The notes under the pieces: generated by a model | What the model saw: only the letters and a program-made list of their open reading frames with translations | What the model was told of the DNA's origin: nothing | Database searches by the model: none | Translations under genes and position numbers: made by a program | Origin: Opisthocomus hoazin | Lineage: Eukaryota > Chordata > Aves > Opisthocomiformes > Opisthocomidae | Reading direction: 5' to 3' | Length of the DNA: 64,000 nucleotides | Assembly: GCF_030867145.1 (NCBI RefSeq) | Contig: NC_134418.1 | Coordinates: 1,546,802-1,610,801 of the forward strand | Shown: piece by piece, positions 13,061 to 25,800 of the stretch | How the letters are laid out: the number at the start of each line of letters is the position of its first letter | How positions within the stretch are numbered: the stretch's first letter is position 1

Positions 13061-13968
13061 GGAATTGCAAAACTGTGTGATTTTTGTGTGTTTTGAGATT
13101 AATTAGATGCCAAATACAAATCCTGCCCAGAAACTGAAAAATGAAGTGTTGCAGAACCCGAGTGGTTTCAAGTTCTTCCTCCTTTTTTTATGTTTTGATT
13201 TCCTCAGTGCATGCAGAACCCAGTCTGCCTGAAGAGTTTTGTTTGGGGCTCCTCTGGATCGCATCAGATCACAACTTCTGGAGCCAGTGCTAATAAATAT
13301 CCTGGTGCTCCAGGTCCATGTTCCCGACACACTGCTTCTTCAGGTCAGAGACAGACTTACAGACATCTTCATCTCAACCTGGCCTGGGATCAGATTGAAG
13401 GCCAGATATTCCAGCCCAGTTTCCAGCTCTGGATCCTGGGCCAGAAAGGACCATGAAGGGAGAGTGAGGGTGGTTCATGGAGCTCCTGCAAACAGGCTGC
13501 AAGCTGGATTCACCCAGCTGAGAAAGGGCAGAGGGGAGGAAAGAGAAAGCTTCTGGTCCAGCCTTAGTACAGAAGCCCAGTCTATGCATGCAAGAGCAGC
13601 TTCCCAAAGCAACCTTCTGAACAGCTTTAGAAAGAAAACAGTGACAGTTATAGCGACAACTGTGTTTCTCCATGAGCTCTCCCACGTGGAGGGCATCTCT
13701 GCAGCTGGGTTGGTGCACCCGAGGACCTGCATCCCTTCCCACTCGTCCACCACGCACGTAGCTCCCTCCGGCAGCGGCTGCCAAGCACCTCTGCGTGGCC
13801 GCTCGCATGCGAGGTTCCTGGGGCTGACTCACATCTCTCCATCCTACGCACTCCTCTGGGCAGCGGCTGCAGCCAAAGCCATCGGAGAGCTGCCCGGTTG
13901 GCCGGCCATCCCACCGTGATGACCGTGGGTACCCTTCGGCACAGCTGGCTCCGGCCGCCCGAGCGAGC

Positions 13969-14162
13969 ACAGAATCACAGAGTGGTAGGGGTTGGAAGGG
14001 ACCTCTGTGGGTCATCTAGTCCAACCCTCCTGCTGAAGCAGGGTCACCTACAGTAGGCTGTAGAGGACCTTGTCCAGGCGGGTCTGGAATATCTCCAGAG
14101 AAGGAGACTCCACAACCTCCCTGGGCAGCTTGTTCCAGTGCTCTGTCACCCACAGAGGGAAG
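13969..14162 (-). mobile_element. CR1 LINE 3' tail
   Basis: Complement of a CR1 end: CACAGAATCACAGAGTGG, GGGGTTGGAAGGGACCTCTG, GGTCTGGAATATCTCCAGAG. Continues to the CTCTGTCACCCACAGAGGGA segment. About 190 bases, similar in age to the copy at 1.2 kb. Confidence 0.94.
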
Positions 14163-17100
14163 CACGGCAGCTTCTCAGGTGCCCAGCAGCCATCGGACTC
14201 CAACTGCCTTCAAAACGGAGCGTGGACATTTTGGGGTACAGAGAGGGGGAGAGCGTGGCGAGTGAGGCCAAGCCAGTTTCTGGGCTGTTGCGGGATGGGC
14301 TGCATCTGCTCGGTGGAGCTGTGGACAAGGGGAGGTTGCCTGCAGAGGGCAGCAAGGGAGCACAGCCAAGTGCTGTATCGGAGTCCGATGTCCAGCGTTG
14401 GAGTCCCATGTCCAGCGCCGGAGTCTGACGTCCAGCGCCGGAGCCCAGCTCCAACAGCTTTTGGATGGGTGCTATCAGAATTAGGGTGAACGTACCCCCC
14501 TCCCCATTCAGCCGCCCCCCAAAGAGCCGTGCACGCTGAACAGACACAGGCACCCACCCTTCGGGGCATGCACAAGCACGTTGAGCCTCCTGTGCTCCAC
14601 GTGTGTTCTCAATAACACCCTCAGCCACTAACCCGAACCCTCAGCCACGTGTGCAGCTGTTCTGGGCAGCCCCTGGTCCCTTGCACTTGGATTTGAACCA
14701 GCATCAAATGGCATCACGCAGAGAAGCATCATTACAATGACACCCCATAGCACATCAGGGAAGGCGTCACCCCAAAACGCTGAGCGTGGCAGGTACAGGA
14801 GTGCCCGTACGTGCCAGCAAGCCTGGCCGGGGTGCATGAAAGGTGTACAAGGACACGGTTCCCACAGCCACCCACAAGGCTACACTGCTTCCCACACCAA
14901 ACTGCTCAGCAGACCCACGTGCAAATGCACAACCAGCAAAGGCAGGTTCATGCAACCACGGGCTGCACTGGTGAAGCCTGAAACGAGCTCACAGCTCTCA
15001 GCAGCAGCAGCGTGGTCTGTCCTCCTCCATCAACCTGGGCCACAGAGTGGAGATGGGGCTACATCCTGAGGCAGGATCAGGCTCCTCTCCCCGCAGAACC
15101 CCACCTGCCCCATCACCCCGAAGCACCAGCCACCACGACACACCAGCCTGGCACAAGCATCCCCAAAGCAGAGATTTAACAGAACGAAATTCCTTTTTAT
15201 TCGCTGCCTCAGGGTATATCAGCTCATGACACCTGCTGCTGAGGGCACCTATCACCTCCAGACCCCAAGTACTGCCCAGTGCCGTTGCACTGAGTTGCTC
15301 CTCAACCCCTGCCAGACAGCTTTTTGGAAGAAGAGGGCAGGGGCCACCCATTCCGGGGAGGCTGGCCTGGCTGTTCACCAAGGCACCCAGAGCGATCACA
15401 GCCCATGCATGCAGAAAGTTGCCTGCACAACTCCCATTGCATCTTCCTGCTGCAAATACACTGAGGTGACCACCATGGTCACAGCCCACCCAGAATATCT
15501 GCAGAGAGCAGGGTTATCTCCTCCCTGCTCTGCATCAAGGGCACGTGGGACCCCAGCAGAGAGCTCCAGCCCCTGCCAACCCCCAAATGCAACCCAGACA
15601 CATCCACCGCACACTTCCAGCTGCAGGAGGTGGGAAGCCGGGTCCAAGGAAGGAGCTGGCACACAAGAGAGGCCAGATCCAGCACAGCCTTTTCATGCAC
15701 TTAAATCCAAACACCTGAGCAAGTGCTTGGCTAGATTAGGACACGAAGCTCAAGGAGAGAGTAAGGGGATTTATTAGTTGCAGCCACGCTGAGCACAACA
15801 TTTGCAACCCCTGCCTCAAGAGGGAAAAAGAAAAGGAGGAGAAGGGAAGAAAATTAACCCTGGCAAAAAACACGAGGTCTAAGGACTTGCTCCCTGCCAA
15901 ACCCAGTCTCTGGGGTTAGGACTCAGAGCTCAGGTGATTATAAACCTTGGAGGGAGACTGTAAGGCAGAGGGTGGTGGTTTTGACAGAGCCTTCCCCGAG
16001 CCTGAAGCCCTGCAGCCGGGATGTTGTGTGATGGGGAATCAGGTGCACAGGGAGGGAGGGGACAGAGGAGAGAGGAGGGTGCAGGCTGGGCAAAAGGGTT
16101 GGAGGCAAAGAAGCCCTGGTCCTCCGGGACATCCCCACCTTGGTGCAGGAGCATCCACAGGGATGCCAGCCTGCTGGCTGTATCATCTCCCTTTTCACCT
16201 ACCTGTAAGAGTGACCAGGGATCACCGGCATCTTCCACATCCGAGATGACCACACAGAAGGCAAGTATGAGGGAAAGAAGATCCCAGCTTGGAGCCAAGA
16301 GCTATATTGGGTATCAGCCTGTCAGGGCTTGTGTGCTCAGCTACAAGTGGGTAAACACAGCCCCACACACCTGACCACAGCCCCAGATAGGGAAGCAGGT
16401 GGCTGGAGAGGAGGAAAGAGCCTGAAGAGGGTTGCTGTGGTGAGAGAGACCACGAGCACCGAGCTAACAAACAGCTTCCTCGAGGATGTCTGCAGCACTG
16501 AAGCACGGTGAGGTTTTTACGAGCGCTAGCTCCCAGTGTCACACAGGGGTGAGTGGGCCCACAGCCATCTAGGTCTGTTGTGAAAAATTTCCACATATGA
16601 CTTGTTGACCAGGTAATGTTCAAATGTTGCTCTATGAAGACCTGTGGGCATCTCGCTTCTGCTGGCAAGAGGGGTGTTGGGACCGCCGTCCTCTTACTGC
16701 ATCTACGTGGATGGAGCAGTGTCCTCAAGGGCACGCTTGGGAGCCATGCTGCCTGCCCATCACTGACTTCCCCGGTGCAGGTCCCTCCTGGGTGCAGGAG
16801 CATCCCTGAAAATCCCTGCACAATACCTCAGCCATGTGAAAATAGGGTACACACGGAGCTTGGCAACCTCTGCCTAGGCAGACGATGGTATGGCATATTC
16901 CCTGAGGCCCTGAGTTCACCCCTGCATGACTGGAGAGAGGTGGGACTGGGCTGCCCACAGAGGCAGCAGGTCCTGCAAATGCCCTGGACTTGGGGTCACA
17001 TTCATGGTCACCCACCTCAGGGACAGGTTGACGTGCCAACTGCACCTCCTTTTCCCCTCTGCAAAATGCTGCTGGCTCCCGGTGTTGTGGTGAGGAGTTT

Positions 17101-17893
17101 GTGCAAATTTGGGAAATCTCTACAGGTCAGGATCGTTTGCAGAGCTCCAGGTGGACGGAGCTGGGACCAAACAGTGGCCTAAAACCAGAAACCCACAGCA
17201 GCTCTTGGTCAATAAGAAGAAAACCAGTTATTAAAGAGCTGCTCATGAAGCAAACATCACGTCTTTGATCCACAACGCGTAGCGAGCCTGTGACTATGTC
17301 ATTTAATACAGAAGCATCATTTACACACCAAAAGGAGCAAAATCAAAGCCACACAACCACAGTTCAGCTTGGGGTTTCCCAGCTTTTGCAGCCTGGACTT
17401 TGTGGCCACGCTAATACCTTGTTCTAACATGCCTTTGAGAGGTTTGTTTTCCTAGAAAACAAATTTCTTGGAGAACGTTGGGCTGCCATAATATTCCCCA
17501 GGCTCATGGGTAGGACTTGGGGCCCTTGCTTGGCTCATGGACTTGTGTAGAGCTGTGACAGGCAGGGGACAATTAGGACACCCACACCAGAGGAGAGCAA
17601 GGTGTGTTCATGGCCACGGGCTGATCAGCAGCTGCAAGGGGGGACAAAGCAAAGACCTTTGGAGGTAAAGGGCTGCCTGCAATCTCCTTGGGCAGTAGTG
17701 AGAGGTGCCAAAGGTATCTGGGCAAGAACATTAGCAGCAAGATTGACCCAGAGAAAACCTTGCTGGAAACAATTTACAATTAGCCCATGATATTTCCATC
17801 CAGAGCCAAGCTCCTAGGCAGAGCGTTTCATTTAGAGATTAAACAGAGGAACACTGAAGGCAGGCTGATTAGCTAGGTTTCAGTTTTACTTAC

Positions 17894-18094
17894 AGGGACA
17901 TAAAATGCAATTAATAATGCTGTTCCATCGAAGGGACCAAAGGAGATGCGCTGCATGTGCATACTGTCAGGCATAGGACAAGTGCTCCCTGCGTTATCAC
18001 CTCTCTGCCAAGCAAAGAAAGAGGTTGAATTCAGGTTCTCCCCTTCCATTTTCAATATTCTGGTAGGAACTGCTGCTGCATCAGTGCCCTTCAC
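17894..18094 (-). CDS. Exon-like segment, unrecognised extracellular sequence
   Basis: Open frame ending at a perfect donor (CCT|GTAAGT, phase 0), with a possible acceptor TTCCTACCAG. The translation is not low-complexity: GENLNSTSFFAWQRGDNAG, then MQRISFGPFDGTALLIAFYVP, with a likely N-glycosylation site (NST) and a strand-like end. Its position fits the GAIN/REJ part of the candidate PKD1-like gene, but the sequence alone does not identify a family. Confidence 0.25.
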
Positions 18095-20632
18095 AAATGC
18101 AGATATTTGGCTTCACCACTTGCATCAGCTCCTGAGGCTGACCCTGTCCTACAGTTGGAGATCCATAAAAATACCGACAGAGTCGGTGTGGCTCTCTCTT
18201 TCCTAGTATGCCATTCAACCAGCCCTGGGTTATTTTCCCAGCTCAACAGTAGCACCCAGACAGTAAATAAACCACAAACTGCAAAGTGAGAGCAAGCCTT
18301 GGAGTCACCCTGGAGGGACGACTGGCACTTCCGAACTGGGCAGCCAGGAGAGCTCAACTGGTATTTTGGGGTCACGGAAAGACCACTGCACGTTCACTCT
18401 GTTTAGGTGTCTGCACCACAGGGCTGACCACGTCTAGTGCCTGGTTTCCCCTCTTTTTTAATAGACAGAGAAACCACCTGGCCATGTGAACCTGCCCAGG
18501 TTATCAGACCCACCACAGAGCTCCTCTGTCTGGCCACCGCTCTCTCCCTCTGCCTGCTCCTTTCTGCCTCTCAGAGCTGGAACTGAAGAGCTGGGAATGC
18601 ATGCCCAGGGCTCAGCACCTTCCCCGGCCACATTGGGGACTCATGCAAAAAACAGACCACGGCGCACACGTTGCATTTGGCCAACTCACCCCCAGGTGCA
18701 ACCATAACAGAAAGATTTAGCCATTAAACCATCACTTGGTCTAAGGAGATTTAATCTATCCCTTTGTAATCCTTCCCAAGCACAGGAGCAGGTCCTCAGC
18801 ATGGGTAAGCAGAGCTCTTCTAAGGGAAAATACAGGAATTTACAGCCTGCTGGAAAGCCATTTCAGATGGGTTTGTGCAAGTTCTGGTGACTAAGCTGTG
18901 TTGTGCTGTGGGAAACAAATGGACCACCAGGCCAGTGAACAGCAGCTGGGGCATCGGTGTGCACCTCGCCTGCTGGGCACATCCAGCAGCCGAGCTGGTG
19001 TGCATCTGCCAGTGGAGAAGTTCTGGAGCACCTACCTGATCCAGCTCCCTTGGGGGACATGATGTGGGGGTGAGCATCTCCAGTGCCATCAAGCACCTTC
19101 TGCTCTGGCTCAGCAGCCTCATCATCTTCTCACCCATCCTCTCCTTGATTTCCACCACCCCTTGTGAATCAAACCTGGTGTCTCTTCACTTTTCCACTCT
19201 TCTGATAACTCGGAGATAAAAAAAGCAAGTTTGGCAAATCCACCTTCTCCCATAACATGAAAAAAATTCTCAGACAGCTTAAGAGCTTGGAAGAAGTGTA
19301 AATTGCAACATGAACAGGGCAGCAGAAGGAACAAGCTGGAGCTCTTGGAAATCTGAGCTCACACGACTAATGGGTCTTTTTGCCCAGCTCCTACACCTCT
19401 CCCCACAAAGCAGCGTGTTGGACATCTCCCAAAACCAGTTGCTCCACCAAAGATTTAAGGTCCAAATGGGCCGAGTTACCTAACGATGGGTCCCATCACA
19501 AAGCTGTGAAAGAAAGGGAAAAACTGATTGTGATCTACGAATGCAGATATTTCTAAGGAGGATGAGGTCTCCTCGGTGATTTCGCCACCAACAAGATGGA
19601 GAAGGGGAATCTGGGCAGAGTTTTCATGTCCCGTATTCTTAAAAGGAAGGTGCATTAATGAATGATCACGAGAAAAACACACAGAGAAATGATTCAGTGG
19701 CTGAAGCAGCAAGAGGCTTCACAAGCTCAATAGTTTTGGCTTAGCTTATCAAGAAATGAAGACCAAGAGCTGGTTTGATTACATCACTTAAGCATCTTCA
19801 CAAGGAGCAAAATCTGGGTCCTGAAGGACTCTTTAGCCTGGTGGTGAAAGGCAGAACCAGAATTAATAGCTTAGAGTCAGACAAATTACAAGTGAAAACA
19901 AACAGCGAGGGTGATTAACCAGACGAACCGCTGAGGGAAGCGGTGGATTCTCAGCTGCCTGATTTCTTCAAGATGGGATGCTTTCCTGCAAGCCGTGCTT
20001 TTGCTGAATTCACATGGCAGGGTGCGACGTACAGGTAAAAGGATGAAATTTCAGTCCTAGGTTCAGGAGATGAGACAGGATGATCTAATGTCCCTTCTTG
20101 GTCATAAATGTGATGGATCTAGAAGTCTGTGAAAGTTGGCAGAGATGCATTTCCCCAGTCTGCCCCTGCACATGTAATGATTGCTCGATTTAATAAAAGC
20201 TCCTATGAAAAACATCTCACTAATTTTCTGTGACAGTGGTTCTTTCAAGAGCAGACACTGCTCAAATGGCAACAAAACCCTTCTTCATAACCCAATCACC
20301 CCCCAAAACCAGGGTGATGTCTGAGACAAGACTGGCCCAGGGAAGCCACTTGAGACTCAAAATGACTTATTCCTCTTTCCACTGAGAAAAACAAAACAGG
20401 AAACGGAGCAAAGCAAAAATAAATTTTAAAAAGGGAGAAACCTCACCAGCTGGGAATTTGCAGAGTGCCACCCCAGTGAGTTTAGCCAAAACACAGATTT
20501 CTGCTGTTTGAGGTAAATTGGTGGGTGCTTCGGGAGCTAGCACCATCAAAGATGGGGGCTGACAGTGATACCTGTAAATGTAAAATTTCCACTTCATAGA
20601 GTGATTGTAATTAAACTAAAGTAGATCCTTGC

Positions 20633-21210
20633 TGTTTTGAGAAGACAGGAAAGCGCTAAGATAAAGAAGCTGCTAAATAACACTATTTAGACAAACTTGA
20701 CTTGCTGTTTTGGGGAGGGATAGGAAAGCTCTGAGATAGAGATTCCTAAATAATGTTGTTTGGACAGCTCAGCCTTGGGAGGGCAGATGCACCAAGCTAC
20801 AGAGATAAAGAGGCACCAAGAGGGCAACCAGACCAGAGCAAAACAACCTGGAAGGACACGGTATACGTAATCTTAGAACTGAGTCTGCGCAGAAACAAAG
20901 GTCAACCAGTGGACACTGTGGTGAGGAGCACAAGCCTTCATCTTGAGACCCCCAAAGACCACCCGAGGACACTAACAGACATGCGTGAAAGACATTAACT
21001 TATGCTAATTAGTTTTGGGGAAAATCATTAATATGCTAAGCATTTATCGGAAATATAATTAATATGTGTACTGAGATTGTATTTAATCTGAAATGTCAGA
21101 GTGTTTGGTGCGCATGTTTGGAGGAGAGATCCCCCGTGTGCCCGACGCTAATAAAGGATACCTGCGTCAGAGTCTTCCAACTATTGAGTCTTCAGCTCCA
21201 GCTTTTCACA
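20633..21210 (+). mobile_element. Solo ERVL-type LTR (approximate ends)
   Basis: About 580 bases with LTR layout. A U3 carries an imperfect direct duplication (20629-20698 and 20701-20768, both starting TTGCTGTTTTG). An AATAAA lies at 21150-21155 in the context GACGCTAATAAAGGATACCT, preceded by GAGGAGAGATCCCCC. A short U5 ends in CA. This R/U5 pattern is typical of avian ERVL LTRs. No internal retroviral genes or second LTR are visible, so it is a solo LTR; target-site duplications were not identified. Confidence 0.7.
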
Positions 21211-22784
21211 GCATCAACAGCCCCGTGAACACCAGGAGAGAAAAGCTGAACTGCAAAAGTAGCGAGGTCACTTTTCTTTCCCCAGACCACGAAGAGCAAT
21301 TCCTGAACCCAGCTTTTAAAATATATTTATATTATAACACATTAGTTTTGGTCTTATCTCAAGCTGATGTGGCATCACGAATGTCAGAGGTTCTGCATCC
21401 CTATCGGAGCAGTTGAAGGCTGAAGATGCTTTGAGGAGGGAGGATACAGAGCCAAAGGTGGCAGTTGCTTGCAGCAATGTAACCCTACCAAAACTGGACA
21501 AGAACAAGTCAGATTTACTGAGTGTGGCTGAGATTTAAGTGAGCGCAAGGCCACGGTGGAGTTCTGCCATCCCTAAACCAGAGCAACGAATCATCTCTGC
21601 TGAACGCAGGAACTCACTCTGACAAAACTTTCTATCCCCCACTCATCAGACCACCAGATTATTTTCTCTTACCATCATGTTACTCAATAAAAATAGATTT
21701 TAAAGGACTTTCAACTCACTCAGGCTGAAATTGCCAGAACTTGTGCTTTGTAAAAAATTCTCTGAAAACCTTATGTTAGGTCTCAACAAGGCATAGCCTC
21801 TTGTTTGTCTGTAGCACAGGCATGAGTCCCCTCTGAGAAGTGAGACCAAGGTGACCACGTTTACTAAGGTGGCTTGGTAGCACCTCATTAAAAAAAGGAA
21901 ATCAATATTATCTCCCAGTAATCCTGGAATTATACCTGGAGAGCAGGATGCTTTGCTTCCTCCTGTGCTACCCATCCTCAAAAGCATCCAGGGATGGTCG
22001 AGAAACTAACTGTGGCTTCTTCTGCATCTGCTTGAAATATGTTGGTCTGATTGGTTTTTCTATTTTTTTCTTAAATGGAAAACTCTACAATGGCAATTAA
22101 CATGAAAATCGACAACCGGTCAATATTAATGCAACATTTTTTTATACAGAGCTCGTGAAGCAGGTCTGGAAGGGCTTCAAACCCAGCTTCCCAGTCCCTT
22201 CCCAGTTATATTATCTTAAAGGCAGAAACAGACCCCAACAGGCCTCATGGACATCAAGTCCCGTTGCAAGTTCAGGGTCACAACATCTCGATTTCACTCT
22301 GTTGACTTGCAGGGTCCAATGTTACCAGAGAGGGCTGTTAATCCACTTAACACAAGGCAAGAGAGAGGGGGCTTGATACGAAATTGCTTCCAGGGAATCA
22401 GCAGTCAGAGTGATAAAGCACTTAGCCCCTTCTAAGTCCTACTCCATCTCCTGCAAATGAGGACCTGCAAGAGCAGGAGCTGCTGGGCTATCCACAGGGC
22501 AAAGAGGGAAACTGAGGGACCGAGCAGCTCAGCAGAACCTAGGCAAATCCTGACAGGTAGGACGTGTGTCCTGTGCACTTTCTGGGTGCAGGTGCATGGA
22601 AGGCTTGCACTTCCTTCCATATAAATGCACATTTGTGCACTGCCTTGTGGTGGGCTAAACCAGCTCCATCCATGGTCATGGGATAATAGCCTGAGGAGGT
22701 TATCTGAACAAAATTAGAGACAGTTTAGAAGAAACCCAGCAGGAGAGACAGAGTAAAGTGCAGCAGTTAGCAATTCAAACTCAG

Positions 22785-22890
22785 TTTTGAAGGAATCGTA
22801 GAGTAACTCAGAGTAGAAGGGACTTGCAGTGGTCATCTCATCCCACCACCTGCCCAAGCACAAGGAACAATGGCCCAGCAACCTACCAGA
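22785..22890 (-). mobile_element. Degenerate CR1 tail
   Basis: GGAATCGTAGAGTAACTCAG, AAGGGACTTGCAGTGGTCAT and CACCTGCCCAAGCA retain the order of a CR1 3' end with many substitutions. Confidence 0.7.
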
Positions 22891-25800
22891 AGGTTCACCT
22901 AGAAGATGGTGAACTTGGGAGGGTGGGAGGAAGACTCGTAGGGTTCACTGATTAATTACTCCTGGGGTTTCTTCGGTGCCTTGTCAGCACTAGCAGATAA
23001 TGACACACATGCTGAAACTCTACTGGATGACTCCACCAAGTCCAGGATTTCCAGTCCTGTAAACCTCAATGAATTGAGCCCAAGGGAGCTTTCCTATAAA
23101 TTGACCTTACCCAGCAGGTCAGCTTTAACAGCAGGATGGCTCTGTGGTTTCTCCGGGTCCGTTTTTTCTAGCCTTCTGTAGACAAACCCTGGTTAATTTT
23201 ATGAATGTAATCTGACACATTCATTTACTTGGTCCAGATTTGTCCACGAGGCCCCTTCACTGCCCCATTGAGTGCATCCACTCAGTGATTAATATCCAGC
23301 AGAGGAAATGTTCTGCTTTATTAATAGACGCAATAATGTCTGTCCTAACGAGATGCCTGCAAAAGCAATTCTAGTACTCCTGGGCTTCTGTCTTTAAACA
23401 AACTTCTGCAGAACAAGCTGGCGGCTCAGACCAGCCAGGGACCAAGGGCTGGGCTGGTCGTTTCTCGGGTGTGAAGTGCTGCCATTCCATCCAGCACCAT
23501 GACATGATGGGAGCCTGGGACACTCACGACATCCACCACTGGACGTGGGATGAGGCTCTGTGTTTTGGCAGTCTGCAGCCCAACACTTGGAGTCAGCCAA
23601 GCTTAACCAGCACCACTGTTGGCTGTGGTTCATCGCTCCCTCACCTTTTCAACCCATACCCCTACTTCCCAAAATGCTTTACAAGCCACAAACACCAGGA
23701 GAAAGACATCTACTTTGAGAGCTCCACAAAAGGACAAGACAAGCTGACGTAGGGCAGCTCCATCAGTGACTACAAACTAATGCTGCTACTCCAGCAGGTC
23801 AGGAGCTCCCTAACCAACCCATAGACCTAACCTCAGGTTTAGCCAGAAAAAAAGGTTCATTCTACACCTACCCCATTTCTTTCAACCATTCCCTCAATGT
23901 ATGTTACTGGCCATGGTCAGAGACAGGTATATGATGGAGCATACCAGCTGCTCTTACATTTCGTGAGCACACAAGGAGCACATGTGTGGTTGTTTGGGGC
24001 TGCTCAATACAATCCACCACCAGCACACATACGCGCGTCCAAAAATCAGCCTTTCCTTACTGAGCAAAATGAATCCGTGTAGCCATAATTAGACAAATAT
24101 TGTTAAAGGAAAAGCTATATGTGAATGTAGACTAAACATAGCTCTCATGCCAGATAAAACTGTGTTCATTACACTGAAAGAGGAACTGTTCATGCCATAA
24201 CAAACGGTCAAACACGATACTTCAGAACAAATATACATATATACTCCATCTATATTTATAATGTTGAAAAAGTGAGCAAAAGCCTGATGCAGCTTCCAAC
24301 ACAGTCAAAAGAAAGACAACCATTGACTTTACTCAGTGCTGGAGGAGGATGTGAAAGAGTAATACCAACTGGAGGATGCAGGTAAGGTCATTTGGATGCT
24401 GGTCTTAGACCATTAAAAATAAATTTTCTTAGTGTGAGTGAACTGATTTTTCAAGCTGCTGCCTGCAATACTTAGGAAACATTTGTTTTTTGAGTCCATA
24501 CTCCTTAGCAGTAGTATGACATTCAAGGCTGTGTTCAACACTACCTTAATTTAATTTCTTATCACCTAATGGTGACTTTGGGAAGGTGTTTGAGAAAAGT
24601 CTGCTCTGAGAGATGCCTTTCTCAAGGTCTCCATTGTGGACCCCTCACCCTGCACACTGCAGCCTGCGCTGCCTGATCTTCATCGCCCCTGAAAGCTCAA
24701 GCTGCTGTGGAAGGACCACCTCTTGATGTTGATAAACTCAGCAATCCTCCCATGAAATCACCCAGAGGGAACAAGCGTGAAGCCTGGCAGGGATGCATTA
24801 GTTAAAACCACCCTTCAGCCCCCAGTTTTATGTCTCTACACTGCAGATTGTTTACAAGAAAACACACAGAGGTCCAGTGGAGACTTGAGCCACAGCCTCA
24901 AAGCTTCCCTGACCCTCTTCTTTGCCACCTTTTTTCACTCAAACCTTTATCAGTTGTATTTTATCATATCAAAATCACTCATCAGCAGTTAAATCTATAA
25001 TCAGGAAGATGCGAGAAGCTAGGATTTGGGTACAATCACCTTTTGTAAAGGAAAATTTTCATTTCCAGATGGGATAAACTGGAAATCTCTCATGTGCAGA
25101 TGAGGAGGGAGACCTTCAAAAAGAAGTATTTGCCAGAAAGCCATTTGCCATTCTGACCCTTTATATCCTTTTTGCTGTCACGGTCAGTCATTTTTAAATG
25201 TACAGATTGGATATCTGCTATCCAGGTACGATAATTTATTATCACAACATTTGGGAGGACATAGTAGGGTTTATTTTGGGGGGTTTCAGCCTGTTTCTAT
25301 CAGGAGGCCAGCAGGGGACTGGATGCACACAGCAGACCGACCTCGCTATTTCACCACGAGCCTAAAATTGGTGTGATGGCCTCCAGCACAAGAGGAACAT
25401 GGAAAGAAGAAGCCGTGAACAACCCCCAAGCCATCTGCTGTAGCAGCATCCCCCAGCAGGCATGATAATCACTGTAGTTCCCTTCCACCTGAAATATTCT
25501 ATTCCTGGGGCAGTGCATGACAAGAACCCATGGTGTTTAAATGTTGTCTAGGACCAGAACTGGGGGTCTACAAGCGCTCCTAAAATTATCTGGGGGAAAG
25601 CAATGCCAAGAAGCCAACCACACCCCCTGGAAATCCATCGCTTTCTACCATCTCTCCCTTTTTTAATAATTCCTACAAATATTATTTTAGTGAGACTTCA
25701 GCATTTTGAGCTATTCCTTTTAGCTCAGTGCTGCCTCACCATCATGTTGGAAGAGCCTGAGCCTCGAGCTTTGCAGATTAAAGCTGTGCTTCAGCCAGAC

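Larger units (their letters stand above)
8270..17880. other. Sequence between exon-like segments of the candidate PKD1-like gene
   Basis: Contains two CR1 tails and a MIR-like SINE. GC rises between 13.2 and 17.2 kb, giving several long overlapping frames on both strands (for example a 226-codon plus frame at 13239). None shows domain-like sequence. Several could hide short exons that I cannot delimit. Confidence 0.5.
2218..19158 (-). other. Candidate polycystin-1-like gene, divergent or decaying (scattered exons)
   Basis: On the minus strand a series of exon-like segments carry polycystin-like features in the order expected for a PKD1-family protein. Helical segment: 19036-19158. GAIN/REJ-like strand segment: 17894-18094. 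GPS-like end plus first transmembrane helix: 7540-7938. PLAT-like: 6302-6508. Polycystin extracellular-domain-like: 4699-4893. FVN-motif segment before the channel helices: 2218-2352. Many have good splice sites (for example GTAAGT, GTAAGA, TTCAG|). Key family residues are missing (HLT at GPS, WHDN in PLAT, WxDxxTR in the extracellular domain). The gene may therefore be decaying, very divergent, or a chance set of open frames. Similarity is judged from memory of the family. Confidence 0.33.

Noticed and set aside
13239..13919. 226-codon plus-strand frame
   Set aside because: No recognisable domain, overlapping 213-codon frame on the other strand, and GC-rich composition that makes stops rare.
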